A stretch of DNA of 64,000 bases. Origin: Salegentibacter sp. Hel_I_6 (GTDB taxonomy: Bacteria > Bacteroidota > Bacteroidia > Flavobacteriales > Flavobacteriaceae). The notes under the pieces were generated by a model. It made no database searches. It was not told the origin of the DNA and was given only the letters and a program-made list of their open reading frames with translations. The translations under genes were made by a program, and so were the position numbers. The stretch spans positions 2,356,001-2,420,000 of the forward strand of contig NZ_JQNQ01000001.1 in NCBI RefSeq assembly GCF_000745315.1, given 5' to 3'. This document shows, piece after piece, positions 25,855-32,224 of this stretch; position 1 is the first letter of the stretch, and each line of letters begins with the position of its first letter.

Positions 25855-25905
25855 ACTCGATAATCGAGGATTAATATTTCCAGGCTTTACTCGAAATTAA
25901 ATTTT
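25855..25905 (+). repeat. intergenic repeat with CTCGATAATCGAG palindrome, copy 2
   Basis: ACTCGATAATCGAG at 25855-25868, then TCCAGG at about 25878 and CTCGAAATTAAATT at about 25890-25903. This is the same two-part order as copy 1 (6165-6215, opposite strand). It lies immediately upstream of the start of the small zinc-finger gene. Confidence 0.65.
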
Positions 25906-25920
25906 GTTTACACAATAAAT

Positions 25921-25960
25921 ATAAATAAAAAGCTGAAGAATTGCTGAATTTCAGCTTTTT
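25921..25960 (-). terminator. intrinsic terminator after the DUF4174 gene
   Basis: Stem AAAAAGCTGA (25927-25936) with TCAGCTTTTT (25951-25960). On the minus strand it lies 13 nt after the stop of the gene at 25973-26401 and is followed by T-rich sequence. Confidence 0.75.
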
Positions 25961-25972
25961 GGTCAGTTAGTT

Positions 25973-26401
25973 TTATTGATTTTTCCGCATTTCACTTTGC
26001 CGTATCGGCATACTATCTATAGTATTGAATAGTTTTTTTGTTGAAAGCACTTCGGTTTGAACCAGTTTTTCGCCGCCATCCAAACCAATGAGAACTACCC
26101 TGAATTCACTATCTTCAGCTTTGTGTTTTTTATAAAGTTCAGTTGAATTTTCCCAGGTTTTCTTCTTAAAACCCGTGTTGTATTTTTTAGGTAAGATTTG
26201 GTAAATTACCAGTTTTCGATCTTTTAAACCGGTTTGATCGTTTTGAAGTTCGGCAAGCTGTTTTTGAAACTTTTCATTGTCATCATCTTCAGCAATAATC
26301 AAAACCAGTCGGTCTTTCCATTGGTGCTTAGAAAGATCTTGCGCGTTTAAATTCATAGCAAAAGTGAAAATTAAAATAAATAATCTTATAGATTTTAGCA
26401 T
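25973..26401 (-). CDS. secreted DUF4174 protein
   Basis: 142 residues with a signal peptide (MLKSIRLFILIFTFAMNLNAQ, cut near residue 20), then HQWKDRLVLIIAEDDDNEKFQKQL and RKLVIYQILPKKY, ending VVLIGLDGGEKL. This matches DUF4174, a thioredoxin-like-fold domain of unknown function that lacks the CxxC pair. Probably periplasmic. The helicase-like gene ends 22 nt upstream on the same strand. Confidence 0.8.
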   Translation of the reverse strand: MLKSIRLFILIFTFAMNLNAQDLSKHQWKDRLVLIIAEDDDNEKFQKQLAELQNDQTGLKDRKLVIYQILPKKYNTGFKKKTWENSTELYKKHKAEDSEFRVVLIGLDGGEKLVQTEVLSTKKLFNTIDSMPIRQSEMRKNQ

Positions 26402-26422
26402 ATTCTAAAATACAAAAATCTA

Positions 26423-27040
26423 CTATACCTTCAATCTAAGCATTTCAGCACGAGCCATAAAAGAATCTTTTAAACGTTCAATTTTTGGATTTATCGTGGA
26501 GGCAAAAACAAGATACTGGCATTTTGTAATATGCTGCGGAATTCTAATTAAATCGTTATAATCGCTGTTTTTGGTTAAAAAGTCGGCGTCTTCTACCGCA
26601 AGGATCTTTAACTGACTTACATTAATCCCGGTAATTTTAAAGAGCTGAAATAATTTTTTTGGTGTAGCTATAACAATGTCTACGCCATCATAAATATCAT
26701 CTTTTTGTTTGCTTATATCGGGAGCGTCATGGGCGCTATAAACACGCAAATCCATGTATTTTGTGAATTTGTTGAATTCTTCTTCGAGCGCCAGTGTAGC
26801 TTCTTTATCCTGCACAAAAATCAATGCTCTCGGTGCATCTTCAAAAGCGGCGCTTTCCAGTTTTTGAATGGTGCTTATTACCAGCGCTGTGGTTTTTCCT
26901 GAACCTTCAGGAGCTACTATAAAAAGATTTCTTCCGCTTTTTATTTTTGGTAAAATTTGTTTCTGAAAAGGAAGTGGCGTTTCAATTTCCAGTCGTTCCA
27001 GGGCTTCTTTAAGCGGAATATTCAGTTTTTTAAAAGACAT
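26423..27040 (-). CDS. single-domain DEAD-box-like protein, degenerate motif II
   Basis: 205 residues that cover only the first RecA-like lobe of a DEAD-box helicase: Q-motif-like PLPFQKQ (about 22-28), Walker A APEGSGKT (43-50), IATPKKL motif Ib (124-130), then VEDAD where DEAD is expected (149-153) and FAST in place of SAT (179-182). No second helicase lobe follows; the frame stops and a different family begins 22 nt on. It may keep ATP binding but should not unwind RNA as a normal helicase. Either a truncated gene or a conserved one-lobe family of Bacteroidota. Confidence 0.8.
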   Translation of the reverse strand: MSFKKLNIPLKEALERLEIETPLPFQKQILPKIKSGRNLFIVAPEGSGKTTALVISTIQKLESAAFEDAPRALIFVQDKEATLALEEEFNKFTKYMDLRVYSAHDAPDISKQKDDIYDGVDIVIATPKKLFQLFKITGINVSQLKILAVEDADFLTKNSDYNDLIRIPQHITKCQYLVFASTINPKIERLKDSFMARAEMLRLKV

Positions 27041-27131
27041 AGCATTTGATTTTTTCGGTCTTTATTCTAGCATTTTTCAGCATAAAATAAGATTTTTCGA
27101 AGTTAACAAAGATAGCTTTAAATGTTAGATT

Positions 27132-28013
27132 CTAGTTTATGTAATAGGATTTTGATGGAGCTGCTTCTTGAATGTTGGTATTACCAATTAATTGTTTCAG
27201 ATTAATCTCTATAGTTTTTGCTAGGGCTGTCACCGAAATATCAGTAGGTTTATTTTCAAAGGGATCCTGTAATAAAGTCGCTGTCATTTCCAATAAAATA
27301 AATGGGAGGGAAATAAAGAACAATACCGGAATTTCAGATACACCGCCTGTGGCAATAAGACTTATAGACAGCAAAACAATAAATAAAAAGATGAAAAAGT
27401 GGAGAAAAAGCTTGTATGTAGTAGGGAAAACTGTGTTTTTAATTCGTTCTGCTTTTCCCATAGATTCGGTTAGCCTTACAATGGTTTGGTCTATTTGCAT
27501 ATATTGGTAACTGTCCAGTTTTTTAGCTGAAAAAAGTGCTTTCACATCTTTCGAGTGGAAGTCGAGTAAGGCCAAAGGCAGGTTCTTATGTTTTTTGATT
27601 GCTTCGAGTTCTTCTGAAGAGATATAATCTTCAAGATTTTCATGTGGACTTAATTTTCTAAGCGATTGTCCAAGGCTGAAACACCAAGCTATTTGCCTAA
27701 GTGTTATTTCGCTTAGAGTTTTGTCATCGGCGGCAAAATGCTTAACCTGCAAAACAAGGCTTCTGGAATCGTTGACGATAGCGCCCCAAATTTTTCGGGC
27801 TTCCCACCAACGATCATAAGACTGGCTGAGTTTAAAACCCAAAACAAGGGCAATAGACGTGCCTAAAAACGCGGGGATACTTAATGGAATTGTAGGAAAT
27901 GTAATTAAGAAGTTCAATCCCCAAACTGTAAAAAGAATAACTAAAATAGTAACAATGCTTATTTTAGTATTTTTTAAAATGAAACTTATTGGTAGTCGCC
28001 TGTTTATGATCAT
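27132..28013 (-). CDS. bestrophin-like (UPF0187) anion channel
   Basis: 293 residues. MIINRRLPISFILKNTKISI, then a first hydrophobic hairpin, LGFKLSQSYDRWWEARKIWGAIVNDSR (the bestrophin YDRWWEARKxWG signature), helical cytoplasmic part, and a second hydrophobic pair (LHFFIFLFIVLLSISLIA) before DPFENKPTDISV, the conserved acidic DPF.N..D region. Bacterial bestrophins form pentameric cation or anion channels in the inner membrane. Separate from its neighbours by short gaps; no regulator nearby. Confidence 0.88.
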   Translation of the reverse strand: MIINRRLPISFILKNTKISIVTILVILFTVWGLNFLITFPTIPLSIPAFLGTSIALVLGFKLSQSYDRWWEARKIWGAIVNDSRSLVLQVKHFAADDKTLSEITLRQIAWCFSLGQSLRKLSPHENLEDYISSEELEAIKKHKNLPLALLDFHSKDVKALFSAKKLDSYQYMQIDQTIVRLTESMGKAERIKNTVFPTTYKLFLHFFIFLFIVLLSISLIATGGVSEIPVLFFISLPFILLEMTATLLQDPFENKPTDISVTALAKTIEINLKQLIGNTNIQEAAPSKSYYIN

Positions 28014-28039
28014 AAAAATTTTGTGCTATAAATTTAGAA

Positions 28040-28405
28040 TTAAATCCAGTCTGGATTTTCAATAGTCAGTTTATCTTTTACTTTGCCGGTATGCCTGGTG
28101 GTCTCCGGCTCAAAAAGTAAGACCCAGGCTTCTTCCGGCGCTACGGGATTGTGTTCTACTCCTCTTGGAACGATGTACGTTTCGCCTTCATTTAAAGTTA
28201 TCGTTTTATCACGGAATTCAAGCTGTAAACTTCCCTTAATAACTAAAAACATTTCATCTTCCTCTTTATGATCGTGCCATACAAATTCACCTTTTAATTT
28301 TGCTAATTTCACCTGTTGCCCATTGAGTTCGCCTACAATTTTAGGCGTCCAATATTCATTAAAAAGTTCAAATTTATCTTTTAAATTTACTTTCTCAGAC
28401 TTCAT
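28040..28405 (-). CDS. small cupin protein
   Basis: 121 residues, no signal peptide. A single cupin barrel with motif 1 FVWHDHKEEDEMFLVIKGSLQLEF (His-x-His...Glu metal ligands) and motif 2 YIVPRGVEHNPVAPEEAWVLLFEP (His ligand). Resembles the family of mannose-6-phosphate-isomerase-like cupins that are common in Bacteroidota; substrate unknown. It lies 27 nt downstream of nothing obvious and 34 nt after the gamma-glutamylcyclotransferase-like gene, so the two may be cotranscribed. Confidence 0.8.
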   Translation of the reverse strand: MKSEKVNLKDKFELFNEYWTPKIVGELNGQQVKLAKLKGEFVWHDHKEEDEMFLVIKGSLQLEFRDKTITLNEGETYIVPRGVEHNPVAPEEAWVLLFEPETTRHTGKVKDKLTIENPDWI

Positions 28406-28438
28406 AAGTATAGAATTGACTAATTAAAAATATCAAAA

Positions 28439-29080
28439 TTACATTCGGTTTTTTATCAACTGTGGTAATTTAGCTTCAATGGGAAAGCCTTTAATGCCTT
28501 CTTTGAATTTTAGGTAGGTTTCAATTTCAGTATCACTCATTTTGTAGGTTTCTTTTAAACCTTCAATGATAATTTTTAGGTAAAATTCGTGGGGCGGGTT
28601 TATTTCATCTTTTAAGTATGCTTCATTGGTAAAAGTAAAAATTGGGCAGTTTCCATATTCGCCCAGGTAGATAATTTTACCATACCAGGAATTGTTTTTC
28701 ATATCCAGGCTACGATTTTTAATTACGCGTGGGAGGTCTATATCAAAATCGCCGTCAAACTTTATTTCCTGTTTTACCAAATCAACAAACTGCTGCTCGG
28801 TAATGAGGTACATTCTACCCAGGGTTTTTGTTTTTTCATCAAAATTTGATCTAATAAATCCGGCTCCACCGCCACTCCATGTTTTGGATTTTTTAGCGAA
28901 ATAAAGTTCACCGTTAATGGTAATTCCTTTAGATTTTTCGGGAAGGGTTTTGTTGGTGCAACCGGGATAAACACGCTTAGCGTTTGCCGGCCGGCCACCA
29001 CCAATATAGCAACTAAAGCGTTCTTTGAGTAGGTTGGAGCCGTAACAGGCATACCAAACTTTGGGTTCTTCTTGTGGCAT
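28439..29080 (-). CDS. gamma-glutamylcyclotransferase-like (GGCT/AIG2 fold) protein
   Basis: 213 residues beginning MPQEEPKVWYACYGSNLLKE; YACYGSNL (10-17) is the substrate-binding loop of the GGCT fold. GELYFAKKSKTWSGGGAGFI and LGRMYLITEQQFVDLVKQE follow the strand order expected of the fold. The usual catalytic Glu in the middle of the barrel is not certain by eye, so activity on gamma-glutamyl amines is inference. Some databases give relatives a histone-deacetylase label, which the sequence does not support. Precedes the cupin gene. Confidence 0.7.
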   Translation of the reverse strand: MPQEEPKVWYACYGSNLLKERFSCYIGGGRPANAKRVYPGCTNKTLPEKSKGITINGELYFAKKSKTWSGGGAGFIRSNFDEKTKTLGRMYLITEQQFVDLVKQEIKFDGDFDIDLPRVIKNRSLDMKNNSWYGKIIYLGEYGNCPIFTFTNEAYLKDEINPPHEFYLKIIIEGLKETYKMSDTEIETYLKFKEGIKGFPIEAKLPQLIKNRM

Positions 29081-29159
29081 CTTTTTTCTACAAGAAAAGC
29101 TTTCTTATAGAGAATCGCAACCTCTAAAGTTATGTTTAAAGAAAGTTTAAGGAGCGTGC

Positions 29160-29774
29160 TTAGTTGATCTTATATTTAATTCCCACTTGCATTAAAATAC
29201 TTACATCTTCGCCGGCAATCTGCCATCTATCACTATCTCTTAAAGAGCCTACAGGGTCAGTCCAAAATAATGTAGGTTCTATTTGCAGGGCCAAATTTTC
29301 AGTCAGTTTAGAACTGATAATTCCGGAAAAATTAACACTCATAAAATTACTGACAACTGCTGGAGACAAATTGGTTAAATCCTGCCTGAATTCCTGACGG
29401 GTATAACCAAACCCAAAATTATAACCAAAATTCCATGTGTTCTCTTCTTTAAGATGTTCTAATAAAATCATGGAAGTTAATGAAGTAACATCGCCATCAA
29501 TTGGTTCATTAGAAGTTTTCCAGTTTCTTCCTTCTATTCCCGCGTTTAAATATTGAAATTTAAGTTTAAGTCCAAAATAAGAATCAGGTTTTGAATATTT
29601 TAAATCAAGATATGAACTAAATGGTAGCGAGTAATCAATATCAATACTGCTATCAGAATTTTCATACATATAAGCAGATCCGGTTCCCAGTCCGAACCCG
29701 ACTTCTAAATTTTGTGATTTCCCTTCAAGTGAAGCAAATAAAAGAATTAAGGCAATTAAAGTAATATTTTTCAT
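29160..29774 (-). CDS. predicted outer-membrane beta-barrel protein
   Basis: 204 residues with a signal peptide (MKNITLIALILLFASLEGKSQ). The mature part alternates polar and hydrophobic residues in strand-like blocks (VGFGLGTGSAYMY, LDLKYSKPDSYFGLKLKFQYL, WNFGYNFGFGYTRQEF, LALQIEPTLFW) and ends ILMQVGIKYKIN, typical of an eight-stranded porin-like barrel. No family name can be given. It follows two further small envelope genes on the same strand. Confidence 0.65.
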   Translation of the reverse strand: MKNITLIALILLFASLEGKSQNLEVGFGLGTGSAYMYENSDSSIDIDYSLPFSSYLDLKYSKPDSYFGLKLKFQYLNAGIEGRNWKTSNEPIDGDVTSLTSMILLEHLKEENTWNFGYNFGFGYTRQEFRQDLTNLSPAVVSNFMSVNFSGIISSKLTENLALQIEPTLFWTDPVGSLRDSDRWQIAGEDVSILMQVGIKYKIN

Positions 29775-29870
29775 GTTTTTTGATAATGGAGATTTGAATG
29801 TATTTAAGCTTGTGTCTTTAGCGTACTAAGAGATAGTATGCTATTCTTTTGAAGTAAGAATTGTAAGGGT

Positions 29871-30275
29871 TTAAAGAAAACGATAACGTATCCCAAAGCT
29901 GCCCCTAAGGATGTCTGCATCAAGTAGAATGGGCGTAGCCTCTATATGGAAGCCGAATTTCTTTTCTTCAAATGGATAAAAGTTAAAACCAATGGGAACA
30001 ACAATTCCTTCAATAAGGTTAATCCTGGCGCCAAGTCCGCCGTAAAATTCATAATCTTCCTTTTTCAGGAATTTATAGGTTAAAACTGCCTCCAGGGACA
30101 TTTCTGAAATAAATTGATCGGTACCGAGTCTTAATTCTGGCGTGAGTCGCTCGCTAATTTCGTAACCTACTCCAATAGATGGAAGATTTGACTGATGATA
30201 GCTTACATTTAATTGACTGTAAGAATTGGAAATAAAGAAAATGGTAAACGCTAAAAAGAGTAGTTTTTTGTACAT
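29871..30275 (-). CDS. small predicted outer-membrane protein
   Basis: 134 residues with a signal peptide (MYKKLLFLAFTIFFISNSYSQ). The remainder reads as successive beta strands (LNVSYHQSNLPSIGVGYEI, ELRLGTDQFISEMSLEAVLTYKF, FYGGLGARINL, FGFHIEATPILL) and ends GSFGIRYRFL, a C-terminal aromatic residue pattern used in outer-membrane insertion. Function unknown. It lies 31 nt downstream of the lipoprotein gene. Confidence 0.65.
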   Translation of the reverse strand: MYKKLLFLAFTIFFISNSYSQLNVSYHQSNLPSIGVGYEISERLTPELRLGTDQFISEMSLEAVLTYKFLKKEDYEFYGGLGARINLIEGIVVPIGFNFYPFEEKKFGFHIEATPILLDADILRGSFGIRYRFL

Positions 30276-30305
30276 AGGTTTTTGATTGATGAATTAAAAT
30301 TTTTT

Positions 30306-30872
30306 TTATTCTACGCTAAATCGAAATTTATCATTATCCTGATTTGCCAAGCTTGTGATGATTATAATATTGTTGTAATTGGTTATGTTTAGATAAAAAG
30401 ATAGTGGGTTTTGCAGATAAGCTGAACCCAGGAAATAATTTCCTTTTTCTTTTAGAACGATCCCAAACTCAGTTTGAATTTGATTATCTATTTCTACAGC
30501 TGTCACTTCAATATTATACTTATAAGTAATCGACCCGGTTGTTGAAAAAAGTTCGTCTTCAGATAAAACGATTGGGGAAGGTTGACTAAAGCTATTTTCC
30601 AGGTAAAGGTTTAAACTTAAATATGCAGTTTCACTGTCTTCTCTTAACTCCTGAATATCTATTTGCTCTCCATCTTCATTGGGTAGAGTGTTTGGGATCA
30701 CAGATTTAACCCATAGGGTATCCCCTTGACTAAAAAGATTGCCTTCGTTTTGAATTTCAATTAATCCTGGGGTATTAAATTCAAAACTTTCATAGTTTCT
30801 ATCTTCTTCAGGTGGACAGCACATGCCGGCGCATAAAAATATCAGGGAGGTGATGAATGTAGTAATTTTCAT
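30306..30872 (-). CDS. hypothetical lipoprotein-like secreted protein
   Basis: 188 residues. N-terminal hydrophobic stretch MKITTFITSLIFLCAGM followed by CCPPEED, so Cys18 or Cys19 is a probable lipid anchor although the lipobox is not canonical. The mature part is rich in acidic residues and beta-like segments (GLIEIQNEGNLFSQGDTLWVKSVIPN) with no known domain. First of three small envelope genes running to 29160. Function unknown. Confidence 0.6.
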   Translation of the reverse strand: MKITTFITSLIFLCAGMCCPPEEDRNYESFEFNTPGLIEIQNEGNLFSQGDTLWVKSVIPNTLPNEDGEQIDIQELREDSETAYLSLNLYLENSFSQPSPIVLSEDELFSTTGSITYKYNIEVTAVEIDNQIQTEFGIVLKEKGNYFLGSAYLQNPLSFYLNITNYNNIIIITSLANQDNDKFRFSVE

Positions 30873-30961
30873 TTCTATTTGATTGATGAATTAATGAAAT
30901 TAGAGTGAAGATGATGATTTATTGATAATAATTGCAATAATAATCAATATTGTTTAGAATT

Positions 30962-31525
30962 CTATTGATTATTGTCTAATTTTTTGATGATTTTAGCGGG
31001 ATTACCACCCACTAAAACATTTGGTGGAACATCTTTTATCACTACTGCTCCTGCTGCAATCACGCTTCCGTCACCAATACTTACTCCTGGGCAAATAATA
31101 GCGCCGCCACCTATCCACAAGCTATTGCCAATAATAACCGGTTTGCCATATTCTAAAAGCGTATCCCGGGTTTTGGCATCTAAGGGATGCGTTGCGGTAT
31201 AAATGTGTACGTTTGGTGCTAAAAACACGTTGTTTCCAATATTTACTTCCACAACATCCAGGATGCAGCAATTAAAATTCATAAAAACCTGATCACCCAT
31301 TTTTATGTTATATCCGTAATCACAATAAAATGGAGGCTCTATCCATAGATCTTTACCGGCTTTTTCAAATAAGGAGTAGAAGAGCTTGATTCTTTCATCT
31401 GCTTTTTCTTCACCCAGCTTATTCGCTTTTTGAAAAATAAGTCTTGCATTATACCTGTCTTTTGCGATTTCTTTTTCTTCACCCAGGTATAATTGGCCTG
31501 AAAGCATTTTTTCTTTTTCGGTCAT
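30962..31525 (-). CDS. sugar O-acetyltransferase (maltose acetyltransferase family)
   Basis: 187 residues. N-terminal helical Mac domain MTEKEKMLSGQLYLGEEKEIAKDRYNAR, then left-handed beta-helix hexapeptide repeats (VNIGNNVFLAPNVHIYTATHPLD with the catalytic His, PVIIGNSLWIGGGAIICPGVSIGDGSVIAAGAVV). Acetyl-CoA-dependent acetylation of the 6-hydroxyl of maltose, glucose or similar sugars is the family activity; the true acceptor is unknown. Divergent from ssb; a possible operator lies between them (31590-31616). Confidence 0.9.
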   Translation of the reverse strand: MTEKEKMLSGQLYLGEEKEIAKDRYNARLIFQKANKLGEEKADERIKLFYSLFEKAGKDLWIEPPFYCDYGYNIKMGDQVFMNFNCCILDVVEVNIGNNVFLAPNVHIYTATHPLDAKTRDTLLEYGKPVIIGNSLWIGGGAIICPGVSIGDGSVIAAGAVVIKDVPPNVLVGGNPAKIIKKLDNNQ

Positions 31526-31589
31526 GGTAAGTCTTAAATGTGAAATTTAATATTACGAAAAATTTCCGATTGCTTGATTCATTTCCAAA

Positions 31590-31616
31590 CGTTTACAAAC
31601 GCCTTTAAACGTAAAC
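31590..31616. promoter_or_regulatory. possible operator between the acetyltransferase gene and ssb
   Basis: CGTTTACAAACG (31590-31601) is a palindrome with 5-bp arms, and GTTTAC (31591-31596) is repeated inverted as GTAAAC at 31611-31616. Such AAACG-type dyads suit LacI/GntR-type regulators. No regulator gene is adjacent, so this is weak. Confidence 0.3.
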
Positions 31617-31633
31617 AAATAATTCCCAACCGA

Positions 31634-31661
31634 TTACTACTGAATTTCCGTTCTATGTTTG
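31634..31661 (+). promoter_or_regulatory. probable promoter of ssb
   Basis: TATGTTTG (TAnnTTTG) at 31654-31661 with a TTA at 31634-31636 as a weak -33 element (17-bp spacer). Predicted 5' leader about 45 nt to the ATG at 31710. Confidence 0.45.
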
Positions 31662-31709
31662 TCCTGTTGAAATGAACTAACGATTTTCAGCTTTTTAAAT
31701 TAATACGTT

Positions 31710-32042
31710 ATGAGCACTATTAGAAACAAAGTACAGTTGATCGGGAATGTGGGGAGAGAGCCTGAAATCGTAAATCTGGAATCTGGAAAGAAACTGGCTA
31801 AATTCTCGGTAGCTACCAATGAGAGTTACAAAAACGGAAATGGCGAACGTATAACCGATACCCAATGGCACAATATCGTGGCCTGGGGGAAAACCGCAGA
31901 GCTGGTAGAGAAATATGTAAATAAGGGAAAAGAAGTTGGGGTAGAAGGAAAGCTTACCAGCAGAAGTTGGGATGATAAAGACGGTACTAAGCGCTATATT
32001 ACTGAAGTGATTTGCAACGAGCTGCTTTTAATGGGGAAGTAA
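31710..32042 (+). CDS. ssb: single-stranded DNA-binding protein, tail-less
   Basis: 110 residues forming just the OB fold: MSTIRNKVQLIGNVGREPEI, KFSVATNESY, TQWHNIVAWGKTAELVEKYVNKG and KRYITEVICNELLLMGK. The flexible linker and acidic DDDIPF tail that bind partner proteins in standard SSB are absent, since the frame ends right after the OB fold. It is likely a second, short SSB of the Bacteroidota type rather than the replicative copy. Strong terminator follows at 32111-32152. Confidence 0.9.
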   Translation: MSTIRNKVQLIGNVGREPEIVNLESGKKLAKFSVATNESYKNGNGERITDTQWHNIVAWGKTAELVEKYVNKGKEVGVEGKLTSRSWDDKDGTKRYITEVICNELLLMGK

Positions 32043-32110
32043 AGTGATAATTACTTTACCGAAAGTTCTAACCCGGTTCTGAAAAATGTCCAGATGCTGA
32101 GGTTCGGTTT

Positions 32111-32152
32111 AAAGGTGGTTTTTTTATTCAGAAAAGAAACCACCTTTTTTTC
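32111..32152 (+). terminator. intrinsic terminator of ssb
   Basis: Perfect 11-bp stem AAAGGTGGTTT (32111-32121) with AAACCACCTTT (32137-32147) and a T tract. Because the left arm starts with A, it may also stop the convergent cellulase gene. Confidence 0.9.
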
Positions 32153-32224
32153 TTGCTTTCAATTAGTCAATAAACTAAAAAAGAATTTAAGATTAATTGA
32201 ATTATTTTGCTTCATCGACTATAT

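Noticed and set aside
28439..29080. Histone deacetylase label for the GGCT-like protein
   Set aside because: The YACYGSNL loop is diagnostic of the GGCT fold and no zinc-site motifs of HDAC are present; a true HDAC-family gene lies at 34144-35046.
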